In this document: one piece after another, positions 1 to 8,072 of the stretch
Layout: each line of letters opens with the position of its first letter
Position numbering within the stretch: the first letter of the stretch is position 1
Origin: Candidatus Lutibacillus vidarii
GTDB lineage: Bacteria; Actinomycetota; Actinomycetes; Actinomycetales; Dermatophilaceae
Assembly: GCA_016717165.1 (NCBI GenBank)
Contig: JADKGA010000003.1
Coordinates: 687,535-751,534 of the forward strand
Direction of reading: 5' to 3'
Length of the DNA stretch: 64,000 nucleotides
The notes under the pieces: model-generated
The model's database searches: none
Seen by the model: only the letters and a program-made list of their open reading frames with translations
What the model was told of the DNA's origin: nothing
Translations under genes and position numbers: made by a program

Positions 1-124
1 TCGGGGCCGGGGCCGGGGAGCCGGAGCACCCGGACAGCGCGGGGGCCACCAGCAGCACTGCGGCGCACAGCGCACCGAGGCGCGTTCGCCGACCGGCCAG
101 GCGGGCGAGAGGGGTCAGCGGCAT
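1..124 (-). CDS. Lipoprotein, N-terminal fragment (gene runs off the window)
   Basis: Reading leftward from an ATG at 124-122, the first 41 codons form a clear lipoprotein signal peptide. There is a basic start with several arginines, a hydrophobic core rich in Leu, Val and Ala, and a lipobox Leu-Ser-Gly-Cys at about residues 31-34, followed by Ser-Gly-Ser-Pro and an Ala-Pro linker. The product should be lipid-anchored to the outer face of the membrane. The mature domain lies outside the window, so no function can be given. The start codon sits inside a copy of the GTATGCCG octamer. The gene diverges from the secreted-protein gene at 242. Confidence 0.7.
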   Translation of the reverse strand, partial: MPLTPLARLAGRRTRLGALCAAVLLVAPALSGCSGSPAPAP

Positions 125-241
125 ACGCAGGACCCTACGCCCAGCGGCCAACAGGACTAGGCCGAACACCCGAGCGCGAACGGCCGTCCTCCCGCGGTAC
201 CAAGGAGAGGTCAGCACGTACCGCACTCGAGGGGACCCACC

Positions 242-1102
242 ATGACCGTTCCACGGACCGCCGCGCGCCAACGCGCCCGCGTCGCCGGCCTTCTGCTCGC
301 TCTCGTTGCGGCTCTGGCCGCCGTCGCCGTCGGACCCGCCTCCCCCGCGTCCGCGGCGACCGGGGACCGCACGTTCGTCTGTCACGGGAACCTCGGTCGC
401 CCGTACACCTTCCGCACGGTCACCGGCTCGCTCTCGAACGCCGGCCGGCCGTATGCCGTCCGGGTCATCAACGACTCCACCGGCGCGGTCGACTCGGACC
501 GGATCGGCTGGGCCGGGGGGAAGGCCGCCTCCTGGCTGCACCCGGACTACGTCCAGTGGAATATCACCGGGCCGAACCCGGCGCGCAACGTGTACTGGCT
601 GCACATCCCGCCCGTGCTCCCCGGTGGCGGGGGTTTCTTCGACGCGGACCTGGAGATCCTTTTCGAGGGCGGGGCGCTCGGCAACTGGCAGATCCCCGCG
701 TTCGACTGCGCCGTGACCGGCGGCCCGGCCTGGCTCGCGTCCGGCGGTGGGCCGCGGACCTTCACCTGTCACGGCACGGCTGGTGACCTGCTCACGGCGA
801 TGACCGTGACCGGTTCGCTCACCCTGGCCAGCCGCCCGGTCGACGTCACCGTCACGCAGGACGCCACCGGGGCGATCCTGTCGCACCGCGTCCGGCAGGC
901 GGTCTTCGTCGGGCCATCGGCCACCCACCCCGGCTACACCGAGTGGGATATCACCGGCCAGGCCGACCCGGGAACGACGTACCACCTGAGCACGGCACCG
1001 GTCCTGCCCCGGGTCGGCGGCTTCTTCGACGCCGACCTCGACGTGAGCTATGGCGCCGCCGGCGGCCTGCAGATTCCCATGATCGACTGCACCGTGGCCT
1101 GA
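242..1102 (+). CDS. Secreted protein with two copies of an unrecognised ~115-residue repeat
   Basis: A 286-residue exported protein I do not recognise. Residues 1-39 are a Sec signal peptide (Arg-rich start, Leu/Ala/Val core, cleavage after Ala-Ser-Ala). The mature part is two homologous repeats, about 44-157 and 172-286. Each starts with an R-T-F-x-C-H-G motif, has an internal T-V-T-G-S-L and a W-(N/D)-I-T-G, then G-F-F-D-A-D-L, and ends in Q-I-P-x-x-D-C. The cysteines (47/156 and 176/283) bracket each repeat, so one disulfide per repeat is a reasonable inference. The ATG has a GAGGGGA ribosome-binding site just upstream. There are no membrane segments after the signal peptide. The repeat may be a small beta-sandwich; that is a guess from the Thr/Val-rich alternation. 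Confidence 0.8.
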   Translation: MTVPRTAARQRARVAGLLLALVAALAAVAVGPASPASAATGDRTFVCHGNLGRPYTFRTVTGSLSNAGRPYAVRVINDSTGAVDSDRIGWAGGKAASWLHPDYVQWNITGPNPARNVYWLHIPPVLPGGGGFFDADLEILFEGGALGNWQIPAFDCAVTGGPAWLASGGGPRTFTCHGTAGDLLTAMTVTGSLTLASRPVDVTVTQDATGAILSHRVRQAVFVGPSATHPGYTEWDITGQADPGTTYHLSTAPVLPRVGGFFDADLDVSYGAAGGLQIPMIDCTVA

Positions 1103-1165
1103 GGTCGCCCGGCTGGGACCTCCGTCCACTTGATAAAGGGGGGTCCAGCGGGGTTGGGTAAAGGC

Positions 1166-3273
1166 GTGAGCACACGCGCCAAGGGCACGACGTCATATGT
1201 CGCGCCCGAACCCCAGACCCCCCAGGAGATCCGCAACGTCGTCCTTGTCGGCCCCGGAGGGGCCGGCAAGACGACGGTGATGGAACATCTCGTCGCCGCT
1301 CGAGTCACCGGCTACCGGCCCCACCTTGGTGAGCACGAACGCTCCGTCGCCCTCGGCGCCGCGTCGGTGGTGAGCAACGGGACGGTCATCAACCTCCTCG
1401 ACACCCCCGGGTACCCGGACTTCGTCGGCGACCTGCGGGCCGGCCTCCGTGGGGCGGACGCGGCGATCTTCGTCGTCTCCGCCGCGGACGGCATCGACGG
1501 CGCCACCGCTCTGCTCTGGCAGGAGTGCGCCGCCGTCGGGATGCCGCGCGCCGTTGCCGTGACCAAGCTCGACGCGGCCCGCTCGGACTACGACGTGACG
1601 ATCGACGAGTGCCAGCGGGTCTTCGGCGACGCCCAGGCGATCTACCTGCCGGTCTATGGTGCGGACAAGAAGGTCCTGGGGGCCATGGGCCTGCTCTCCG
1701 AGAAGGTCTTCGACGTCAGCTCCGGCGAGCGGGTCACCCGCGACCCCAGCGCGACGGAGGCCGCCGAGATCGCCGAGCGCCGCAGCGCCCTCATCGAGGC
1801 GATCATCGAGGAGTCCGAGGACGACACCTTGCTGGACCGCTATCTGTCCGGGGAGCAGATCGAGTTCGACACGATCGTCGCCGACCTGAAGACCGCCGTC
1901 GCCCGGGGCGCCTTCTTCCCGATCATCCCGGTCTCGCCCAGCACCGCAGGGATCGAGGAGGTCTACGAGCTCATCGAGACCGCCTTCCCCGACCCGACGA
2001 TGCACGCCTTGCCGACGATCACGACGCCCTCCGGCGGCGAGCTCGCCGCCATGTCCTGCGACCCCGCCGGTCCCCTAGTCGCCGAGGTGATCCGGACGAC
2101 GAGCGACCCGTATGTCGGTCGGACCTCGCTGGTCCGGGTGTTCAGCGGGACGCTTCGTTCGGACGAGGTCGTCCACGTCTCCGGCCATCTCGAGACCTTC
2201 GTCGGCCGCGAGATCGAGGGCCACCCCGGTCACGACAACGACGAGCGGGTCGGCCACCTGTCCGGGCCGCTGTTCGACGAGTCCGCCCCGAAGAAGCGCG
2301 CGATCGCCGGTGACATCGTCGTGGTGACCAAGCTCGCGGCCGCGGAGACCTCTGACACCTTGAGCTCGAAGGACCGCCCCGCGCTCGTCGAGCCCTGGGT
2401 GCTCCCCGAGCCGCTGCTGCCGATCGCCATCAAGGCAAGCAGCAGCGCCGACGAGGACAAGCTGGCCTCCGCGCTGCAGCGGGTCGCGTCCGAGGACGTG
2501 ACGATGCGGCTGGAGCACAACGCCGAGACCAAGCAGGTCGTCATCTGGACCATGGGCCAGGCCCACGTCGAGGAGCTGACGAACCGGCTCAGGAGCGCTA
2601 CGGCGTCGCGGTCGACATCGAGCCCTTCCGGACGGCGCTGCGGGAGACCTTCGTCCGCAAGTGCGACGTCCAGGGCCGCCTGGTCAAGCAGAGCGGGGGC
2701 CACGGGCAGTATGCCGTCGTCAAGGTCGAGATCGAGCCACTCCCCCGCGGCGAGGGTTTCGAGTTCGTCGACAAGGTCGTCGGTGGGTCGGTGCCGCGCA
2801 ACTTCATCCCCTCGGTGGAGAAGGGCCTGCTCAACCAGCTGGAGAAGGGTGTCCTCGCCGGCTACCCCCTCGTCGACATCCGGGTCACCCTGTATGACGG
2901 CAAGGCCCACTCGGTCGACTCCTCGGACATGGCCTTCCAGACTGCCGCCGCGCTCGCGCTCAAGGAGGCCGCGAACGCCGCCACGGTGGCGCTCTTGGAG
3001 CCGGTCGACTCGGTGACCGTCTGGGTCTCGGACGACTTCCTCGGCGCCGTGATGGCCGACCTCCGCGGTCGTCGCGGCCAGGTGGTCGGCACCGAGCCGG
3101 CCGCCGAGAAGGGCCGCACCATCGTCCACGCCGAGGTCCCGCAGACCGAGCTGAGCCGGTACGCGATCGACCTCCGGTCGGTCTCTCACGGCACCGGGCT
3201 GTTCACCCGCTCGATGATCCGCTACGACTACATGCCGGCCGAGCTCGCGACCAAGCACCAGCAGCCCTCGTAA
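1166..3273 (+). pseudogene. Elongation factor G-like GTPase (EF-G2 type), one frameshift
   Basis: Translational-GTPase architecture close to mycobacterial FusA2/EF-G2, which lacks an established role. From a GTG at 1166 the P-loop GPGGAGKTT is at about residues 29-37, the G3 motif DTPGYPDF and the G4 motif TKLD follow, then domain II. EF-G domains IV/V (motifs such as QSGGHGQYAVV and SVPRNFIPSVEKG) continue in another frame. The frame breaks near 2590: the bases CTCAGGAGCGC read correctly if one C is added (a leucine codon then Gln-Glu-Arg-Tyr). With that base restored the protein would be about 700 residues, normal for the family. A TTG at 1130 would extend the N-terminus; GTG 1166 with an upstream AAAGG is preferred. 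Probably an intact gene with a sequence error, but as written it is broken. Confidence 0.85.
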
Positions 3274-3278
3274 CGGAC

Positions 3279-3327
3279 GCCCGGCCCGGTCCGGTCGGCC
3301 GAGGCGGCAGACCGGACCGGGCCGGGC
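3279..3327 (+). terminator. Strong hairpin terminator after the EF-G2-like gene
   Basis: A perfect 17-bp inverted repeat (3279-3295 and 3311-3327) with a 15-nt loop starts 5 bases after the EF-G2-like stop codon. It has no U-tract, which is common in high-GC actinobacteria. It separates this gene from the amylosucrase gene on the same strand. Confidence 0.75.
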
Positions 3328-3366
3328 GGCGGCCAGACCCACGCTCACCCGACGAACCGGACTCCC

Positions 3367-5301
3367 ATGGCACTGCTCCATACCGCGCCCGCTGAGGCGC
3401 ACTCGGCTGCCGCCGAGGTGCTCGCCGGTCTTGACCCGACCCGGCGGGAGGCCTTCGGACTGCGTCTGGACCGGTGGTACGAGGACCTCATCAGCGGCCT
3501 GGAGCACGTCTACCCCGAGCACAACTGCGCCGCGCTCGCGTTGGCGCTGGTCCGGCACGCCGCGGCGGCATACCGTGACCGCGACCCCGAGCTGCACCGA
3601 CTGGACGAGGCCCGCCTACTGCGCCCCGACTGGCTCCAGCAGCCCGAGATGGTCGGCTACGCGTGCTATGCGGACCGCTTCGCCGGCACCTTGGCCGGGG
3701 TGGGTGAGCACGCCGGCTACCTCGAGGAGCTCGGGGTTCACTACCTCCACCTCATGCCCCTGCTCCGGCCCCGCGACGGGGACAACGACGGGGGGTATGC
3801 CGTTGCGGACTACCGGACGATCCGACCCGACCTGGGGACCGTCGAGGACCTCAGAGCCCTCGCCACGACGCTGCGCCATCGCGGGATCTCGCTGGTTCTC
3901 GACCTCGTCCTCAACCACGTCGCCCGCGAGCACGAGTGGGCGGTCAAGGCTCGAGCGGGCGACCCGGCATACCAGAAGTACTTCTACCTCTACCCCGACC
4001 GGAGCCTGCCGGACCAGTACGAGCAGACCCTGCCCGACGTCTTCCCCGACTTCGCCCCGGGCAACTTCACCTGGGACGAGGACCTCAACGGGTGGGTCTG
4101 GACGACCTTCAACGAGTGGCAGTGGGACGTCAACTGGGCCAACCCGGAGGTGCTCCTCGAGTATGTCGACGTCATCTTCTTCCTCGCCAACCTCGGGGTG
4201 GAGGTGCTCCGCCTCGACGCCATCGCCTTCCTCTGGAAACGGCTCGGCACGACCTGCCAGAACCAGGCCGAGGTCCACTCGCTCACCCAGGTGCTCCGCG
4301 CCGCGGCACGGCTGGCCTGCCCTGCGGTCGCCTTCAAGGCCGAGGCCATCGTCGGCCCCCGTGACCTGGCGCAGTACTTCGGCCAAGGCGAGCACGCCGG
4401 CCGGGTCAGCGACCTCGCCTACCACAACAGCCTCATGGTGCAGCTGTGGTCGATGATCGCGACCGGCGACGTCCATCTGAGTGCCTCCGCGCTGGGTGCG
4501 CTGCCCGCCATCCCCACGACGGCGACCTGGGTCACCTACGTCCGCTGCCATGACGACATCGGCTGGGCCATCGACGACGGGGACGCGGCGGCGGTCGGTC
4601 TCAACGGGGCCCTGCACCGGGCCTTCCTCGCCGACTGGTACTCCGGGACCTACGCCGGCTCACCGGCGGCCGGCCTGGTCTTCCAGCACAACGAGCAGAC
4701 CGGCGACCGGCGCATCAGCGGGACCTCGGCCTCGCTGTGCGGCCTGGCGACCGCGACGACGGCCGAGGACGAGGGCCTGGCCCTGGCCCGGATGTTCCTC
4801 GTCCATGCGGTCGTGGGCGGGTGGGGAGGGGTGCCGGTCATCTGGTCCGGCGACGAGCTGGGCCTGCCGAACGACCCGGCATGGGCGAGCGAGCCGGGCC
4901 ATGAGGACGACAACCGGTGGGCGCACCGGCCCCGGCTGGACTGGGCGCTGGCGGCCCACCGCACCGACCTCACGACGACGACCGGGAAGGTCTTCCAGGG
5001 CATCGCCCACGTGAGCCGGGTGCGGGCCGCGCTGCCGCAGCTGCACGCCTCGGCCCCCTCGGAGGTCCTCCACGGCACCGACCCCGGAGTGCTGGCCACC
5101 CTGCGCCGGCACCCGAGCGGGGTCTTCGTCGGCCTCTACAACGTGACCGACTCGTGGCGCTCGTTCCCGGTGGCGCGGCTGGCCCAGGTCGGGATCACCA
5201 CGCCCTTCGACGCCTTGTCCGGGCACGACCTCGCCGCCGGCTTCGACGGTCTGGTCTGGCTCAGCCCGTATGCCGCCCGCTGGGTCATCGACGGCGGCTG
5301 A
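3367..5301 (+). CDS. Amylosucrase (GH13 family glucosyltransferase)
   Basis: A 644-residue GH13 protein that reads like Neisseria amylosucrase throughout, an enzyme that uses sucrose to build an alpha-1,4-glucan and releases fructose. An N-terminal helical domain (about 1-95) precedes the (beta/alpha)8 barrel. Visible GH13 signatures are D-G-G-Y-A-V near 141-146, the nucleophile Asp284 in LRLDA, the acid/base Glu326 in KAEAIV, and His395-Asp396 in RCHDDIGW. The F-N-E-W-Q-W-D-V-N-W stretch and the P-D-Q-Y segment are characteristic of amylosucrase rather than alpha-amylase. There is no signal peptide, so it should act in the cytoplasm. Length matches the family (about 630-650). It stands alone between a strong terminator and convergent clpB. 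A related sucrose hydrolase is the main alternative. Confidence 0.85.
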   Translation: MALLHTAPAEAHSAAAEVLAGLDPTRREAFGLRLDRWYEDLISGLEHVYPEHNCAALALALVRHAAAAYRDRDPELHRLDEARLLRPDWLQQPEMVGYACYADRFAGTLAGVGEHAGYLEELGVHYLHLMPLLRPRDGDNDGGYAVADYRTIRPDLGTVEDLRALATTLRHRGISLVLDLVLNHVAREHEWAVKARAGDPAYQKYFYLYPDRSLPDQYEQTLPDVFPDFAPGNFTWDEDLNGWVWTTFNEWQWDVNWANPEVLLEYVDVIFFLANLGVEVLRLDAIAFLWKRLGTTCQNQAEVHSLTQVLRAAARLACPAVAFKAEAIVGPRDLAQYFGQGEHAGRVSDLAYHNSLMVQLWSMIATGDVHLSASALGALPAIPTTATWVTYVRCHDDIGWAIDDGDAAAVGLNGALHRAFLADWYSGTYAGSPAAGLVFQHNEQTGDRRISGTSASLCGLATATTAEDEGLALARMFLVHAVVGGWGGVPVIWSGDELGLPNDPAWASEPGHEDDNRWAHRPRLDWALAAHRTDLTTTTGKVFQGIAHVSRVRAALPQLHASAPSEVLHGTDPGVLATLRRHPSGVFVGLYNVTDSWRSFPVARLAQVGITTPFDALSGHDLAAGFDGLVWLSPYAARWVIDGG

Positions 5302-5319
5302 CACGCCCGGCTCGACCGG

Positions 5320-7878
5320 TCAGCGCAGCCGCAGCGCGGTCCCCGACTCGTCGAGGTCGACCCCGACGACCTGACCGTCGCGGATCTCCCCCGCGAGGAG
5401 CGCCCGGGCGAGCCGGTCGCCGATCTCGCGCTGGATGAGCCGACGAAGCGGCCGGGCGCCATACGCCGGGTCGTAGCCGGCCAGGGCGAGCCACTCGCGA
5501 GCCGCGGGCGTGACCTCGAGGGTGATCCGGCGGTCCCGCAGCCGGGTGGCCAGGGCCCGCACCTGCAGCTCGACGATCTCGCCGAGCTCGTCGGTGCTGA
5601 GGGCGTCGAAGATGACGACCTCGTCGAGCCGGTTGAGGAACTCCGGCTTGAAGGACGCGCGGACCGCCGCCAGGACCGACTCCCGCTTGTCCGGCTCGCT
5701 CAGCGTGGGGTCGACGAGGTAGGCCGAGCCGAGGTTGCTCGTCATGACGAGGATGACATTGCGGAAGTCGACCGTGCGGCCCTGGCCGTCGGTCAGCCGG
5801 CCGTCGTCGAGCACCTGGAGGAGGATGTCGAAGGTCTCCGGGTGGGCCTTCTCGACCTCGTCGAGCAGGACGACGCAGTAGGGTCGGCGGCGGACCGCCT
5901 CGGTGAGCTGGCCACCCTCCTCGTAGCCGACGTAGCCCGGAGGCGCACCGATGAGCCGGGCCACGGCGTGCCGCTCGGAGTACTCCGACATGTCGATGCG
6001 CACCATGGCGCGCTCGTCGTCGAAGAGGAAGTCGGCCAGCGCCTTCGCGAGCTCGGTCTTGCCGACGCCGGTGGGGCCGAGGAAGAGGAAGGACCCGGTG
6101 GGCCGGTCGGGGTCGGCGATGCCCGCCCGCGAGCGCCGGACGGCGTCCGAGACGGCCCGCACCGCGGCGCCCTGGCCGATGAGCCGGGCGCCGATGAGCG
6201 ACTCCATGGAGAGCAGCTTCTCGGTCTCGCCCTGGAGGATGCGCCCTGCCGGTATGCCGGTCCACGCCGAGATCACCTCGGCGATATCGTCGGCGCCGAC
6301 CCGCTCCTTGACCATCTGGTCTCTCGGCCCGGCGGCCGCCTCGGCCTCCGACGCAGCGGCCAGCTCGCGCTCGAGGGCGGGGATATCGCCATACAGGAGC
6401 TTGGAGGCGGCGGCGTAGTCACCGTCGCGCTGGAGCCGCTCGGCCTGGGTACGCAGGTCGTCGACCCGCGCCTTGAGCTCGCCGACCCGGTTGAGCCCGG
6501 ACTTCTCGGCCTCCCACCGGGCGTTGAGCGCGGCGAGCTCGTCGGTCTTGTCGGCGAGGTCCTTGCGCAGCCGGGCGAGCCGCTCGACCGAGGCCTCGTC
6601 GCTCTCCTGGGCCAGGTGCAGCTCCTCCATCGTCAGCCGGTCCACGGCGCGGCGGAGCTGGTCGATCTCGACCGGAGAGGAGTCGATCTCCATCCGCAGC
6701 CGCGAGGCGGCCTCGTCGACGAGGTCGATGGCCTTGTCGGGCAGCTGGCGGCCGCTGATGAACCGGTCCGAGAGCGACGCGGCGGCGACGAGCGCCGCGT
6801 CCTCGATCTCGACCTTGTGGTGGGCCTCGTAGCGCTCCTTGAGCCCGCGGAGGATGGCGATGGTGTCCTCGACGCTGGGCTCGCCGACATACACCTGCTG
6901 GAAGCGGCGCTCCAGCGCCGGGTCCTTCTCGATGTGCTCGCGGTACTCGTCCAGCGTCGTCGCGCCGACCATCCGCAGCTCGCCACGGGCCAGCAGCGGC
7001 TTGAGCATGTTGCCGGCGTCCATGGCGCCCTCGCCGGTCGCGCCGGCACCGACGACGGTGTGCAGCTCGTCGATGAAGGTGACGACCTGCCCCTGCGCCC
7101 CGCGGATCTCCTCGAGGACGGCCTTGAGCCGCTCCTCGAACTCGCCGCGGTACTTCGCCCCGGCGACCATCGCGCCGAGGTCGAGGCTGATGAGCCGCTT
7201 ACCGCGCAGTGACTCGGGGACGTCGCCGTCGACGATCCGCTGGGCCAGCCCCTCGACGACGGCGGTCTTGCCGACGCCGGGCTCGCCGATGAGGACCGGG
7301 TTGTTCTTCGTCCGGCGGCTCAGCACCTGGACGACGCGGCGGATCTCGGCGTCGCGGCCGATGACCGGGTCGAGCTTGCCCTCGCGGGCCCGCTCGGTCA
7401 GGTCGGTGCCGTACTTGCCGAGGGCGTCGAAGGTCGCCTCCGGGGTCTCGCTGGTCACCTTCGCGCCACCACGAAGCCGCGGTATGCCGGCCTCCACCGC
7501 GGCGGCGTCGAGGCCGAACTGGCCGGTGCGGGCCAGGGCGAGCAGGAGGTGGTCGGTGGAGACGAAGGTGTCCGACATCGCGGCCATCGCGGCGCGGGCG
7601 TTCTCGAGCACCGCGAGGGTCGACCGGGACGGGGTGGGGCTGGCAACGCTGGAGCCGGTGACGCTGGGCAAGGCGTCGAGTGAGCGACGGGTCGTCTGGA
7701 CCAGCTGCGTGGTGGTGGCTCCGGCGGCCTCGACCAGGGCCGAGGTCGTCGTGCCCTGCTGGTCGAGCAGCGCGGCCATGAGATGGGCCGGCTCGGTGTG
7801 CGGGTGCCCGGCCGCCGCGGCAGCGCGCACGGCAGCGGAGAAGGCCTCCTGTGCCTTGGTCGTCAGCTGCAGGTCCAT
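5320..7878 (-). CDS. clpB: ClpB disaggregase (Hsp100 AAA+ ATPase)
   Basis: An 852-residue Hsp100 chaperone that works with DnaK/DnaJ/GrpE to pull proteins out of aggregates. Visible in order: the Clp N-terminal repeat domain (about 1-145), first AAA+ module with Walker A GEPGVGKT near residue 200, the coiled-coil middle domain (about 395-515) rich in Glu/Arg/Leu, the WTGIPAGR linker, second AAA+ module with GPTGVGKT near residue 600, and a C-terminal ClpB D2-small domain. A GGAG ribosome-binding site sits upstream of the ATG. A HAIR operator lies about 100 bp upstream, so repression by HspR, encoded 6 kb away in this window, is expected. Two Gly-Ile-Pro sites are coded GGC-ATA-CC because of the octamer. 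Confidence 0.95.
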   Translation of the reverse strand: MDLQLTTKAQEAFSAAVRAAAAAGHPHTEPAHLMAALLDQQGTTTSALVEAAGATTTQLVQTTRRSLDALPSVTGSSVASPTPSRSTLAVLENARAAMAAMSDTFVSTDHLLLALARTGQFGLDAAAVEAGIPRLRGGAKVTSETPEATFDALGKYGTDLTERAREGKLDPVIGRDAEIRRVVQVLSRRTKNNPVLIGEPGVGKTAVVEGLAQRIVDGDVPESLRGKRLISLDLGAMVAGAKYRGEFEERLKAVLEEIRGAQGQVVTFIDELHTVVGAGATGEGAMDAGNMLKPLLARGELRMVGATTLDEYREHIEKDPALERRFQQVYVGEPSVEDTIAILRGLKERYEAHHKVEIEDAALVAAASLSDRFISGRQLPDKAIDLVDEAASRLRMEIDSSPVEIDQLRRAVDRLTMEELHLAQESDEASVERLARLRKDLADKTDELAALNARWEAEKSGLNRVGELKARVDDLRTQAERLQRDGDYAAASKLLYGDIPALERELAAASEAEAAAGPRDQMVKERVGADDIAEVISAWTGIPAGRILQGETEKLLSMESLIGARLIGQGAAVRAVSDAVRRSRAGIADPDRPTGSFLFLGPTGVGKTELAKALADFLFDDERAMVRIDMSEYSERHAVARLIGAPPGYVGYEEGGQLTEAVRRRPYCVVLLDEVEKAHPETFDILLQVLDDGRLTDGQGRTVDFRNVILVMTSNLGSAYLVDPTLSEPDKRESVLAAVRASFKPEFLNRLDEVVIFDALSTDELGEIVELQVRALATRLRDRRITLEVTPAAREWLALAGYDPAYGARPLRRLIQREIGDRLARALLAGEIRDGQVVGVDLDESGTALRLR

Positions 7879-7975
7879 GGGTGCGGGTACTCCTTCACGG
7901 TGGTGCTAGTCGCGGTGGCGGCCGATCCTTCCGATCTGGCCGACAACGCGGTTCACCTGGGACAACGGCCCAAAA

Positions 7976-7996
7976 GTTGAGCCTATTCCGCTCAAC
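7976..7996 (-). promoter_or_regulatory. HAIR element (HspR operator) of clpB
   Basis: A perfect inverted repeat GTTGAGC-N7-GCTCAAC. The published HAIR consensus is CTTGAGT-N7-ACTCAAG, so arm sequence and spacing both match. It lies about 100 bp upstream of the clpB start, a usual place for HspR repression. Confidence 0.85.
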
Positions 7997-8008
7997 TCCC
8001 CGACACGC

Positions 8009-8042
8009 CGAGGGGCGCCCGGATCGCTCCGGACGCCCCTCG
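8009..8042 (-). terminator. Hairpin terminator after the subtilase gene
   Basis: A 9-bp perfect outer stem (8009-8017 with 8034-8042) is extended by inner CCGGA/TCCGG pairing. It lies 30 bases past the stop codon of the minus-strand subtilase and just upstream of the clpB HAIR element, so it would insulate clpB from read-through. Confidence 0.7.
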
Positions 8043-8072
8043 CGGTCCCCGACGACCGGGGACCTGACGGTG

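Noticed and set aside
5842..7212. 456-codon plus-strand frame over clpB
   Set aside because: Shadow of clpB with no recognisable motif and no ribosome-binding site.
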